Shown here piece by piece: positions 31,701 to 42,391 of a DNA stretch of 64,000 nt (the first letter of the stretch is position 1; each line of letters opens with the position of its first letter). The translations under genes were made by a program, and so were the position numbers. The DNA is from Furcasterigmium furcatum (taxonomy: Eukaryota; Ascomycota; Sordariomycetes; Glomerellales; Plectosphaerellaceae): NCBI GenBank assembly GCA_001599815.1, contig BCIA01000005.1:3666472-3730471 (forward strand), read 5' to 3'. The notes under the pieces are model-generated. The model saw only the letters and a list, made by a program, of their open reading frames with translations, had not been told where the DNA came from and ran no database searches.

Positions 31701-32518
31701 TATGTTGGCATCATAGCATGAGATACCTAGATTGCAAGCGCCGTTTGGGATGATGTGTTGTTCGGAGTTGTGCATTTAGCAAGGAGGGCCGGGATTTGCT
31801 TTCGAGGTAACACTATGCATGGAATCGATCTCTCTACTTAGGTACATCATGAAAGCAGATGCATCACCCACTTGACATCGCAGTGTTTTACGTACGTACC
31901 TACCACCACCAGACTGGGTCGTCTGGATGGGCCCAGGTTGAACCGAATTAGGATGTGGATGCCATGTGCATTGGATGTCACCCACATCACATCTGCGCCT
32001 GCCCGGGGCCCATGTGGTGCCTGCCTGGAAGCTAACACTCGAGGTGAACTTGAGGCGCCGGTATCCACAGCCTCCCCAAAACCTTTAACGGTCGGGATCG
32101 CCGCTGATTGGACAGGCAGCTGCGAGTCTAAGTGGTGGCACCCGGACCTGCCTGCTACAGGCGGCCGGCCCTGCCCGGCAGACAAGCTGATCTCAGCCTG
32201 CCTTTTTACCTATTAAAGTCCCATGGAGGTCTCATCAGACGAGACGCCATTTCCACCATGCCAGTCCCTCCACAACAACCTCGCCACAAAACCATCTTGC
32301 ACTTCTACTTGTTAGTGGCTCGCTCTCCTCAGAAAACCCATCGACGGCCTGTTTCCCAGTGAGGCATCGGCCCGCCCCGTCTCGTCACGCACCTGCCTCC
32401 TTTTTGGCACTCCTCTCGCTCACCTCGACGAGCGAGTGATTCACTGAGGTGTACAATCACCACCGCACCGCCGATTCACTATTCTGCCCCCAGCTGCCAA
32501 GTTGGAAGGTTCGGCGCG
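31701..32518. other. Intergenic, no gene seen
   Basis: An 818-nt stretch between tandem plus-strand genes. The second half is C/T/A-rich leader sequence of the phosphatase-like gene. Confidence 0.45.
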
Positions 32519-33469
32519 ATGGACATCCAACAACCCGGAATCTCATCGGCAACAACTACCTCACCGTATACTCTCGCGCCTCCCAGCCCGCCCTTCATCC
32601 ATGTTCCGCTCCGCGCCAGGGAAGCCATCACACTTAAGCCTTCAACAACGAATATCGCCTCTATGGATATCAGCTCCGACCAACTCCGCATCATCACCCA
32701 GGGCTTCCAGCGGGAGACTGCCAGCGATGGCTCTTCGAAATGGGCCTATGAACAACGACGCCAAGCGCAGCGCATCCTCGACTTTCTCTTCCTAGGTCCC
32801 TTCTCTGTGGCACGCGATCAGAAATACCTCGAGGAGCAGGGCATCACGATGGTCATGCCTGTGCGTTACGCCCCCGAAGGAACCAACCTGAAGAATCCCC
32901 TCGTCATGTTCGGCACTACGGGCGCGACACGAACCCTCGGCATTCCTGTGGAGCCCGTCGATGTCACCGACGATTCTCAGCTCGTCAGGGTATTCCCCGA
33001 GGCCGTTCGCAAGATCAACAGCCACGTTCTCGGACGAGCCGCAGAGCACGGCTCCAAAGTTCCCTCGACAGCTGGCAAGCTGCACGACGCCAAGGTCCTC
33101 GTTATTTGCGAGACGGGCAACGAGCGCTCCGCCCTAGTCGTCGCCGGGTACCTCATGGCAATGTATGGACTGGACCTGATCGACAGTCTCTCCTTCCTGA
33201 GCATGCGGCGCTTCTCCGTTTCTTACAACGAGGACTTGAAACGCCACTTGCAAACCTGGGGTGCCCTGATCAAGGCCCGCAAGGACGTCGCCCTGTCCAC
33301 CAAAGGCCCAGTTCACCACAAGAGAACCATCTCCGACACCTATGACGACCATGCGATGGAGGACGCGCAGAACACCTCCGCGACAGACCTTGATGATGAG
33401 AGCAGGTTCGGTACCCGGGATTTTGTCCCATTTGTCGATCGTCGCAACAGCCTGGACAACCCCTTATAG
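32519..33469 (+). CDS. Dual-specificity-phosphatase-like protein (STYX-like P-loop)
   Basis: A single exon, 316 aa. The N-terminal 80 residues are Ser/Pro/Thr-rich; the domain (about 85-255) follows the cysteine-phosphatase pattern: RILDFLFLGPFSVARDQKYL, then KVLVICETGNERSALVVAGYLM. The signature loop is Cys197-ETGNE-Arg203-Ser, so the catalytic Cys and Arg are kept with correct C-x5-R spacing. The usual His before Cys is Ile, and the loop reads GNE rather than the common GxS. An active enzyme with altered kinetics or a substrate-binding pseudo-phosphatase are both possible. The tail is acidic and Ser-rich with basic HHKR. It begins with an ATG in a good context and codon use matches its neighbours. 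Confidence 0.78.
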   Translation: MDIQQPGISSATTTSPYTLAPPSPPFIHVPLRAREAITLKPSTTNIASMDISSDQLRIITQGFQRETASDGSSKWAYEQRRQAQRILDFLFLGPFSVARDQKYLEEQGITMVMPVRYAPEGTNLKNPLVMFGTTGATRTLGIPVEPVDVTDDSQLVRVFPEAVRKINSHVLGRAAEHGSKVPSTAGKLHDAKVLVICETGNERSALVVAGYLMAMYGLDLIDSLSFLSMRRFSVSYNEDLKRHLQTWGALIKARKDVALSTKGPVHHKRTISDTYDDHAMEDAQNTSATDLDDESRFGTRDFVPFVDRRNSLDNPL

Positions 33470-34853
33470 AACGGACCTTTCCTCTCCACCACCGTGGTTT
33501 CTCGACTTGACGGGTGAATTTCCCGCACCTTTCGTTTATTAGACCTGCAAAGCAGGACTTGACCCTGGTACTGGGGTAACCAAGCATGGAGTTGGGGTAC
33601 AGGACAGGGCAGGGCAGGGCAGAACAGCAACCGGAGAGCCCATGGCATGGATACATCGGCGTACTAGGCAGGAAGTTTCGACGCAAGGCATACATGCTTT
33701 GTTCTTCGACTTGGGCTTCGGCTCTATTAATAGCACAATTCAAACACTGCTGTTTTATTAAGTATCAACACGGGATTCCGTTGTTTCCTCCCATCTCTCA
33801 CTGTGTCGTCTCACAAATGCAGCGACTTTGCATCTGCTTTGGCCGGGGTGAAAGGACATGCACCACGCATCCTTTTCGTGTTGCTCCGTCAAGTGTTTTC
33901 CATGATGTACACTCGCTCTGTGGTATAATCTCTGAGGAGACGCCAGATTCTGGCTCCCCTTTACCCGGCGACTCATGGGGCAGCCGTCCGAGCCGCGAAA
34001 AGAGTTGTCCACTGGAGATCGGCCTTGATAATCATAGTACATTGGCGCGTGACATTTGCAAAGGCCGTGAGTCTCTGGGGCCTTCTACTCTGGACATGAG
34101 CCATAATGGTCCTGAAAGTCTACCTGCAGAGTTGGTCCATGGCTCCCAAGGTACCCTAGGTATCCATCTCAGGTACATGCACTGGAAGTCTGCAAAGCCT
34201 CGGGCTCGAGATTGTTGCTGCGCGAAGGAGGTTTAGCTGATTTTGATACCGGAAGACTGTAGTTACTGTATAGCCCCTGAAGAGCGCCTAGGAAGCCATG
34301 TCTGCTCGACCCCTGAGCTAGGTTCAAACCGCAGACCCGCATCATCCCAACACCAGTGTAGCTTCCTATTGAGAGAGATATCAGGTTAAATGTAGAATCT
34401 GAGCTTGAGATGATGAATTCATGGTGACGGGATAGACCAGAACCATTCCTGGGGTCTTAGGCTGTCGCCTTTGAGGGTCCTACTCTTACCCCTTTTCCTG
34501 CCCTTACCCCCTTTTCTGCTCTTACCCCCTTTTCTGCTCTTACCCTTTCAGAGGGTAGAACCAAGGTTTATTTACACTCAAGGCACTTAAGTAAAACCTA
34601 ATTTTAAGGTATCTCCGGGGAAATTTCTTTTTTTTCTTTCTGCGCACCTGCCGTGAAGTTCCTTAACCTGATGTGCCTGCCGTGGTTGCCCTGTGCGGGT
34701 TTTACACCTTAGGACTCTCGAACCTTCCGTAACTACCGCATTAGACCGGGAGAACATTAAAAATTACCTTCTGGCTGTGCGCGCCTGAGAGTTTAAAAAT
34801 AAAACCCGCCGCGCGTCGAGCATACTCTTTTCTTCTCCCCACCAACCACCAAA
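33470..34853. other. 1.4 kb intergenic region, compositionally variable
   Basis: Contains a short GGGCA repeat near 33606-33621, an open but unconvincing 216-codon frame at 33586-34236, the minisatellite described separately and an AT-rich stretch (about 34560-34800) that contrasts with the GC-rich neighbourhood. No gene is called. Confidence 0.45.
34482..34551. repeat. Minisatellite, about 18-nt unit, four copies
   Basis: The unit CTTACCCCCTTTTCTGCT recurs four times with minor length variation (TCTTACCCCTTTTCCTGC, then CTTACCCCCTTTTCTGCT twice, then a partial CTTACCCTTTCAG). It is strongly strand-asymmetric (pyrimidine-only apart from TA and TG steps). Confidence 0.85.
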
Positions 34854-35502
34854 ATGCCGTCGAACAAGAAGACGACAACCGGCGCCCGGCGCCTTACCGC
34901 CGCCGAGGAGGCAGAGAAGAAGGAGGCCGCGCGCCTCCGCCACAATGAATCAAGTAGGCGGTCCAATGCCAGGAAGCGCCAGGCGTTGTTGGATGCGCAG
35001 GCGCAGGCTCGCGGCCTGGCCGAAGCGGCCAACAACAACCGTAAGTTCGGGCCCAGATCCTCCCCTGGTGCGCATGCGTCACCGTCCTTCTCACGAGAGT
35101 TTTCTTCCCTCTGGTGCTTGGGTGCCCGCACGGGTCTGCCTCATAGTCTTCCTGTCGCTGGCGAGGCCGTCGAGGCACCCCTTGCGCCAGGGTCGTATTC
35201 GGTCGAGTCCCACGAGCACGCGGAGCCCTCACCTCATGCCCCGAACACATTCACTCATTCCGCACTTTCCTGTTGCAGAGGCTAGCCTCACTCGCGGGGC
35301 ACTCCCTCCCAGCCTTGTTGAAAATCCCTTACATCTTCTCACAAAATCCACCCTACAAACTCATGTCAACCATCAGGAACCAAACACCTCAAGATGGCTG
35401 ACCAGTCTGCAGAGCAGAACCCCGCTCCCATGGAGCAAAACACCAACGGAGCGTAAGTCTTCACTCAACATGGAATCTTCTGTTTTGATGGGACAAGTTT
35501 GA
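34854..35502 (+). CDS. Small basic ORF, possible gene with one intron
   Basis: Proposed exons 34854-35040 and 35279-35502 (intron 35041-35278, GTAAGT...TTGCAG); 136 aa. The ATG has a strong context (CACCAAAATG) after a TTTAAAAATAAAA element. The first exon encodes an Ala/Arg/Lys/Glu-rich helix-forming stretch (LTAAEEAEKKEAARLRHNES) resembling a basic DNA- or RNA-binding region without a following zipper. The second exon is less protein-like and overlaps the start of the next gene in another frame, so the true 3' structure is doubtful. It may be an upstream open frame or first exon of the downstream gene, though no splice I could find joins them in frame. Unrecognised. Confidence 0.35.
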
Positions 35503-36693
35503 CAGTTTGCCACAGCGACGAGGCCACCAACCCGCCCTTTGGCGCGGAGACTGGCGAATCCCCCGAGGGGACGGTCCCTGACGACTTCGACCAGTCTCGG
35601 CTCTTCAAGGCGGCCACGGCCATCTACAACTCTGAGGATGATCGCAGTCGCCACATCCTCCACTTTGACCCCGAGGAGGTTGAGCCTCTGCAGGTTGCGG
35701 CGCACCTGCAGATCGAGCGTCAGCAGGGCCGCACCGATGGCATGGCCTAGGAGTCCGTCATCGAGCAGGCCCTGACTGGCTTCACCGTGATCAACGACGT
35801 GATTGTCCCTGCAAAGGCGATCGATTGGAACCTCCTGACGGTCGGGACGAAATGGGCGATCCTGTCCGTCATGACGCAGCAATCCACGTTCGCCACCGTC
35901 TACTTTGGTGAGCTGGGCCTGGAGGCAAACGGTGACCTCTACGAATTTTACAGGAAGTACCACGACAACAGCATCGTGTACGCCAAGTTCGAGGCCCGCA
36001 CCAAGATCCTCGCCGAACATCACGGAATCGTTGAGTTCGCCCAAGAGTGTGGTCTTCCCAACCCCTGGACGGTCCTGGTCCAGGAGCAGGCCGGGCCGCT
36101 CCCCACCGACACCCTCACCTTGGAGGACATCAGGGACGGTCTCGCGTTTCTGTGCACCATCCGCCGCGAGGATTGGGTCAAGCCCCTCAAGGAGTGGTTC
36201 GACAACACCTACCGGAAGGGGGTGTGGTACCCGGTCAACATTGACGAGGATCTTGACACCCACCTGACGAAGCATATCCTCTCACGCATGGACCCCGAGG
36301 TACAGGACAAATACCTCAGAGAGAACGTCGAGCCTGAGTCCGTCGAGCAGTTCTGGGTCAGCCAATGTATCCTGGGCTGGAAACGCTACGACCAGAAATC
36401 CCACGTCAAGCTGACCTGGTCCGAGCTGGATCGGAGGGTTGACTTGATGCGTTCCGTCGTCCTTGAACGCCGCGACGCCATCGAGAAACAGGGCCAAGGC
36501 AAGGGTCAGGCTTCCGCCTCCGCCTCCGCTTCCGCTTCCGCATCTGCTCCCCCCCGACGTGAGTTTACACACCCGAGTCGTGGACCTTGGCTTGAACAAA
36601 GCACTGACAAGCACAGCCGCCCGCACCCGCCAGTCCACCCGTGTCTCTGCCAGGGCCCAGGCCGAGCAGAACGAGATTGAAGATCTGGAGTGA
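35394..36693 (+). pseudogene. Unrecognised accessory gene with one in-frame TAG
   Basis: Exons 35394-35452, 35516-36558 and 36617-36693, all with good splice sites (GTAAGT/CACAG and GTGAGT/CACAG), give a 392-codon frame interrupted only by TAG at 35748-35750, after GRTDGMA. Coding character continues unchanged beyond the stop (ESVIEQALTGFTVINDVIVP...). The protein is acidic at the N-terminus, globular in the middle with several Trp (VGTKWAILSV, EFYRKYHDNSIVYAKFEART, LKEWFDNTYRKG, FWVSQCILGWKRYD), then has a Ser-Ala dipeptide repeat and a basic C-terminal tail. No signal peptide or known domain is recognised. The change could be a C-to-T mutation of CAG, a sequencing error or read-through. Otherwise undecayed, so the lesion, if real, is recent. 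Confidence 0.6.
36510..36547 (+). repeat. In-frame Ser-Ala coding microrepeat
   Basis: GCCTCC/GCTTCC/GCATCT hexanucleotide repeats encode six Ser-Ala units near the C-terminus of the interrupted gene. Confidence 0.8.
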
Positions 36694-37201
36694 CGATCCA
36701 GGCAAGGCGTCCCATTTCACACATCCGAGGTTCAAGAATCAAACTCCCTTTGGTCCCAACCGGCGAGTTGAAGACCCGGTATTCGTGAAGAAGGATTCGG
36801 GGATGGGTTATCACCGGAAGAGGATGGAATGAAAGTGTCCTATAGTTCGTGCTGAGCGTCCAGAAGGATGAAGTCGTCCATCCCCAGATGACATAATCAG
36901 GAGTTGATGCGAGATCGCTGTGGGGTCATGTCCAAGCTCCAGACTCGCCCATTCCGAAGTGCGCGGAGCAGCGCCTCGGACCTACGTAACAGTTCCAGCC
37001 ACAGCCTCCTTGCGATTGTGCCACATCCTCGATACTTACTCTGTACTCCTCGTCACCAATTTACCTACTCCAGCGGACGAGACAACGACACTCCCAGCCT
37101 CCAGTCTCTGCCCATGCCCATGCCAACAAGACGCTGAACAAGCGCTGGGCAACCTCCATCACCTACCTAATCTCCCGCGCCCGACCATCAGTACCATCAC
37201 G
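36694..37201. other. Intergenic, promoter of END3
   Basis: A 508-nt stretch with no gene seen. The last 150 nt form a C/A-rich leader in front of the END3 ATG. Confidence 0.45.
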
Positions 37202-38518
37202 ATGGCGCCCAGAATCGAGCCGCAAGAAATCGAGACTTACTGGAATATCTTCTCGACCCGGACGGGCGGGGGGCAGTTCTTGACGGGCGAGCAGGCCGCG
37301 CCGGTCCTCAAGAACAGTGGTCTTACGGACGACCAACTGGAGAGGGTCTGGGACCTGGCCGACGTCGACAATGACGGCAACCTGGACTTCGAGGAGTTCT
37401 GCGTCGCCATGCGCGTCATCTTTGACATTTTGAACGGGGTACGAGGTGCCGTACATGCGACCACAGGGAAGACGAGACTGACCAGTTGCTCCTCCAGGAA
37501 TACGCAGACGTGCCGAAAACGCTGCCCGACTGGCTGATCCCCGAATCGAAAGCACACCTGGTCCAGGCGAACAAGGCGCTCACGGGCCACCAGCCGCAAT
37601 TCGAGCAAGTCGAGGACGAGGACGACGCAGGGCTGAAGGACGGCTTCGATTGGTACATGAGCCCCCAGGACAAGGCCAAGTACGAGTCGATATACCAGGA
37701 GAACCGCGACATGCGCGGCGAGATCGCCTGTGCGTGCACCCCGCCCCGCAAGCAGCCCGATGGATGCCGTACTATATGCTGACAGACTGCCCGCAGTCAA
37801 CGCCCTCGAGGACCTCTACGAGTCGCTGGACGTGCCAGATACCGACATCCGCTCAGCCTGGAACCTCATCAACCCCTCCGCCGGGTCGACGATCAACAAG
37901 GACGCCTGCCTCGCCTTCCTCCACATCCTCAACGGCAGACACGAGGGCTTCCGCATCCCCCGCACCGTGCCCGCGTCCCTGCGCTCCAGCTTCGAGCGCG
38001 GCAAGATCGACTACTCCCTCGAGAACAGCCGCGCCGGGTCCCGCTGGGCCACCAAGGCGGACGACAGCACCTCCACAGGCCGCAAGGCCAAGTTCGGCGA
38101 CCAGTACCTCACGCGCCTCGGCCGCAGCGGCTTCAAGGCGAGCGGCACAGACTTCAGCCAGGGCCAGACGGACGGCGAGTGGGAGGAGGTCCGGCTCAAG
38201 CGCCAGCTTCAGGAGCTGGACGAGAAGATCGCCCGCGTGGAGCAGGACGTCGAGGCGAAGAAGGGCGGCAAGCGCGACAGCAAGCCCGCGCTGGTGAAGC
38301 GCGAGCTCGAGCAGCTGCTCGACTACAAGCGCAAGGAGCTGCGGGAGCTCGAGGAGGGCACGGGCAAGAGCAAGGTCGGCAGTAGCCTGAAGGGCATCGA
38401 GGAGGACCTGTCGACGGTGCGGGAACAGATCGACGGCCTGGACTCTCACCTGGCATCGAGGCAGCAGGTGCTGGCGCAGCTGAGGCAGGAGATCGACGAC
38501 GAGAAGACGAGCCGGTGA
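37202..38518 (+). CDS. END3: Actin cytoskeleton-regulatory complex protein END3
   Basis: Three exons: 37202-37438, 37498-37729, 37797-38518; 396 aa. It works with Pan1 and Sla1 in cortical actin patches for endocytosis. The first EH domain carries a canonical EF-hand loop (DVDNDGNLDFEE, from residue 54). The conserved block LPDWLIPESKAHLVQANKAL links to the second EH domain (DKAKYESIYQ... LEDLYESLDVPD... SAWNLINPSAG), whose calcium loop is degenerate, as is usual in END3. The C-terminal 110 residues are a highly charged coiled coil with RLKRQLQELDEKIARVEQDV and LLDYKRKELRELEEG, ending in EKTSR. The middle intron starts with the weaker donor GTGCGT. Length and domain order match the family. 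Confidence 0.95.
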
Positions 38519-38862
38519 GCGGCATCGCGAGGCGCGGCGGCGGCGACTCGGTTCTAGCATCAGGGCGGCTGGCATGGCTCTTTGAATCATGGACTGTGAT
38601 TTTTTGTTTGGAGCAACTTCGGTGGTCATTCCCAGCCATCCACCGACTTTTTTCTGCGGGTAGATATTGAGGGCTTCATCGTTGGCAAATACATTATCTT
38701 TTCTGTGTCTCAACCTCGTCACAGAGGGTATCATCCTTCGCCCCCTCTCGCCTGGAGATGCTACCTAGGTACATTAAGTCCGTCTTGATCGCGCTGAAGC
38801 CAAACCAAAGTCGCAGATACTCGAATAATGACATGGCCCAAAACGAGAGAACCAGGCGTCCC
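38519..38862. other. Convergent intergenic stretch
   Basis: A 344-nt stretch between the stops of END3 and the AIF-like gene, lower in GC. 3'UTRs only. Confidence 0.55.
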
Positions 38863-40095
38863 TTACCAGTTGGAGCCGCTTGCGTAGCCAGGCATCATGT
38901 TGGTCGCCAGACTACGGGCCTTGATGCCCCAAATGGCAAAGGACGGCAGCTTCACGGCGCCGAGACGCCCAACACCTGATTTCCGACCCGTCGAGACCAA
39001 GGCCACGTCGAAGGGCATGCCCTTGACGATCGTCTGATCCTTGCCTTTGATGGCGGCATCCACGTTCTGGTACACGCCGGCAGACTGTGATCTCGGTCAG
39101 TATACGCTTCCATCTTCCGAGGCGGACTCTGAGAATCCTCACCGTCTTGTCTGTGATGGCGAACGTCGCCTTGGGGACGGAGACGACGTCGCCCGCGCCC
39201 CAGATGTTGTGGTGTCCCTTCGCGCGGAACTGCTCGTCCACGGCGAGGTACTTGCGGTCGGTGAGCATCGCCTCGGGAATGTACTCCGAGTTGGGCACCA
39301 GGCCAATGGTGGGCAGGTACAGATCCGTCGTGATCTTGGAACCGTCCGACAGCGCGACCTCCGTCTTTCCGTCCGCAGCCGGCGAGGAACCGGTGACCTT
39401 GACGTTCTTCTTGATCTGCACGCCGAGCTTGGTGAGGTGGTTCTCGGCGCCAGCGGCGATGCTGTCGCCGCCCAGGACCTCCGCGTCGGCGCAGATGAGC
39501 ACGACCTCCTTGTCCTTGTACTCGAACTTGAGCTCCGCGGCGGTCTCGACGCCCGTCATGCCGGCGCCGCCGACGACGTAGCTCTTCGCGGCCTGGACCT
39601 TCTCGCCGATGGCGCGGATCTTGGCGGTGCCCTCCTCATAGGTGCCGGGGTTCTTCCAGAGAACGTCGTCCGTGGCGGCGCGGGCGCCGGTGGCCAGGAC
39701 GAGGAAGTCGTAGGCGAGGACGCGGTCGCCGGCGGAGGCCGTGGCGACAGTGACGGCGCTGGCGGCGGGGTCGAGGGCGGTGGCGGCGCCGAGGACGAAC
39801 TCGAAGTTGTCCTTGGAGTAAGAGGCGAAGCCGGGCTCGATGGGCTGGAAGTACTCCTCGGTCTTGAGGGCGCCGGGGATGATAGCACGCGGCGAGGCGA
39901 CGTTCCAGTAGAAATGGGTGCTCTGAGCGGCTGTTAGTTCGCGAGAACCCTGCCGGTGGTTTGTAGAGGAGATCTGACCTTGGAGACGAGGATGACCTTC
40001 AGCTCCTTTCTCTCCTTGAGAGTGTACTTGAGGAGCTTGTGGGTGATTTGTAGGCCGGCAAAGGAGCCGCCGAGAACCACGACTGTCATGCCCAT
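38863..40095 (-). CDS. AIF/AMID-like FAD-dependent NAD(P)H oxidoreductase
   Basis: Three exons: 40095-39979, 39922-39143, 39084-38863; 372 aa. The N-terminal FAD-binding Rossmann motif is VVVLGGSFAGL. The second nucleotide-binding motif, for NAD(P)H, is YVVGGAGMTGVETAAEL in the middle; the second FAD contact is NIWGAGDVVSVP. The first FAD-region block ATGARA is also present. This pattern is typical of the AMID/FSP1 (AIFM2) and NDH-2-like group, which reduce quinones. There is no obvious mitochondrial presequence and no N-myristoylation Gly directly after Met that would be diagnostic (MGMT begins with Gly2, so a weak site is possible). The TAA stop sits inside a donor-like TGGTAAGG. Confidence 0.9.
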
Positions 40096-41658
40096 TTTGG
40101 AGTTTCTGGCTCTGTTGGCTCTTGTGAAGCTCTACGAAGGGGTCGAGATTGACGTGAAAGTTCGAATGAGGCTGTAGAAGGCCTGAAGTCGAGTATGTCT
40201 TTCTGAAGCTGGGTCGCTATGGGCGTTTCCGACTGAAACAGATCCGGGCACGTCGATCGTCTCGTCTCCCTGTCAACGACAAGAAGGTAAAGCAAACACC
40301 ACGGGTATCAATCTCAAGCAAAAAAGAAAGCAAGCGGCAGTGGACGGGGAAAGATGTGGCAGCGGGAGACTAGGACCAGGGGTCCCAGAGGATGGGCGTG
40401 CCCCTCCATTTTATTATTGATGCCCTGGATGTGTGACCTGAGCTTGGGCGGGAGCGTCCCGAAGTTCCCTTCAAGGAATGCTGGCTATCGGATCTGAGCT
40501 TTGAAATCAATGGCGAAGTCCAGGGAAGGCTGGGTCCCGGCCCAGTCAAGCTAGGATTGACGCGCCAAGTCCGACACAAACGCGAGGTTGTGAAGGGTCT
40601 CGGACCCCTGAGATTGCGTATCGATTGGGCACTATGGCGGTGGTTAGTCCCATCAGGGCAAACTACTTAACCTTAGAGACAGTCCGTCAGTTCGTTCCTG
40701 ATGACCCTCATCCCCGATCATTCATCTATCTTCCTGCCCATCTCGACGGACATGGCCGGCTTCCCCCAAGCACGGTCCGGATGACAGGTGGAGAGAACCC
40801 AATTTTGAAATGAGAGGCTGCCAGGTTCATTCGGGGACCCGCGATGGTGTCGGACCCGAGATGGGGTGGACTGACCGGCTCACGCCCGATGGCACGGTCG
40901 GGGGAGGTAGTGGCCGATCTTCCGATGTGTACAAAGGACGCCGAGTGTCCCTCTGTTGAGTCTGGCGATGGTGTCGGAGGAGCTGAAGTTGGCCATGTTC
41001 ATGGAACAACACGCACCAGAGCTTCAACAGCTTTCCCTCGCCGGCTGCTGTAAGTACGGCAGATGACGATTAACGCCTAGGCAAGGAGTTGTACGACGGG
41101 GGCTAAAGGTGAGCAGTCTCGATATGCAGCCAGTCTGCTTCGACACCAAGCGACAGTATCAGAGATGTCAGTTGAAGTCGGTTGAAGTCAGCTGAAGTCA
41201 GTATTCATGTCACAAGCATGGTTTGGTGAGGTCGGAGTATGGTGCAAGAGGAAGCAGGTTGGCAGCTTCCAGTTCCTGCTGGAGACCGGGACCCGGTGGA
41301 TCCCACCTTCCATTGCCCGAAGGAAGCCCAGAGCCAAAATTGCACCCGTGACACCACCCACCTCGGCCCTCTCAGGGTCTCTCACATGATGAAAGGTGGT
41401 GCGGGACGGAGGCCCGGATGACGGGACACACACCGCCTGGCAAAACGTCACTGCCCCCCCTGGCACTAACAACGGCCGACGAGGGGCATTCTGGGCATGT
41501 GGTTCTGGCGAGCTCACCCCGCCATGCCCCCCTGACGTGTGGTTTCTCCTTCCTTCCCCTCCTCCATCCACTCAACAAAAACCTGCGATTCCCTTCCAGA
41601 ACACCTACACATCTACTCCTCCCCGAATCCGATACTATCTCCTTAAACTCTATCCAAA
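40096..41658. other. 1.56 kb divergent intergenic region
   Basis: Promoters of the AIF-like gene and of ACB1. The last 130 nt before ACB1 are strongly C/T-rich with CCAC/ACACC runs, as before highly expressed fungal genes. A short direct repeat near 41171 is listed separately. No further gene seen. Confidence 0.5.
41171..41200. repeat. 10-nt direct repeat, three copies
   Basis: GTTGAAGTCG, GTTGAAGTCA, GCTGAAGTCA in tandem. Confidence 0.85.
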
Positions 41659-42196
41659 ATGTCTGCCCCTCAGAGCGATGCCTTCAAGCAGGCTGTCATC
41701 GACAGCAAGAAGCTTCTGGCCAAGCCCAGCAACGATGAGCTCCTCGAGCTCTACGGTGAGCTCTCCCCCCTGCCAGCATCACATGCACAGCCCCTCCCAT
41801 ACGGCCATCATCACACGTCTGCCTCAACCCGAGCCTATCTTCCACGACGAGAACAGCACAGCTAACGTCTTTTGTCGCCTCGCAGCCCTCTACAAGGTCG
41901 GCACTGGCGAGGACATCTCCAGCGCCCCCTCCCCCGGCATGTTCGACCTGAAGGTGCGCCCTGCTCCCTCCCTCTTGGGCCCCCGGGTTCCGGCTCGGCC
42001 TCGACGCCCACGTAGAACACCCAGCTGACTGACTCCCGCACTACAGGGCAAGGCCAAGAAGAACGCCTGGCAGAAGGAGGTCGACGACGGCACCACCGCC
42101 GAGCAGGCCCAGACCAAGTACGTCAACCTCGTCAACAAGCTCAAGGAGTCCTACGGCTTCGACGCCGACAAGGTCCCCGAGGCCGTTGGCGCATAA
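41659..42196 (+). CDS. ACB1: Acyl-CoA-binding protein
   Basis: Three exons: 41659-41755, 41886-41953, 42047-42196; 104 aa. It binds and buffers medium- and long-chain acyl-CoA esters in the cytosol. The ACB fold's motifs are visible: SDAFKQAVIDSKKL, LLELYALYKVGTGED (the Tyr and Lys of the YKQATVGD-type ligand loop), KGKAKKNAWQKE (conserved Lys/Trp) and KYVNLVNKLKESYG. Size is slightly above the 86-92 aa of yeast and animal forms because of a few extra C-terminal residues. The second intron has a GTGCGC donor. It is convergent with TDP1, 195 nt away. Confidence 0.95.
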
Positions 42197-42391
42197 ATGC
42201 TCCTGCGGCATTTACGTTAGAGGTACAACGCCATCGGCGTCGAGGTCCCGCCAGCAGAGCTCGCGGAATGACCGACGCCGGGGCTGTGTGAGCATTTGTC
42301 TAGACGGGGTATATCTCATCGAGCCAATATACTCTACTTGCATCTGTCCGCTCAGAAAATCCCTATCGATCAATGACTGCGAGATCCCTCT

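Noticed and set aside
33586..34236. 216-codon plus-strand frame
   Set aside because: Begins in 3'UTR-like sequence, Cys/Ser/His-rich random composition, no splice or domain support.
34483..34550. Telomere-like CTTACCCCC repeats
   Set aside because: The unit is about 18 nt and not the fungal CCCTAA; it is flanked by ordinary genes on both sides.
34690..34730. tRNA-like B box on the minus strand (GGTTCGAGAGTCC)
   Set aside because: Spacing is wrong for a B box, and no A box or cloverleaf can be built around it.
41418..42028. Alternative long frames overlapping ACB1
   Set aside because: They read through ACB1 introns and lack similarity; the three-exon ACB1 model is complete.
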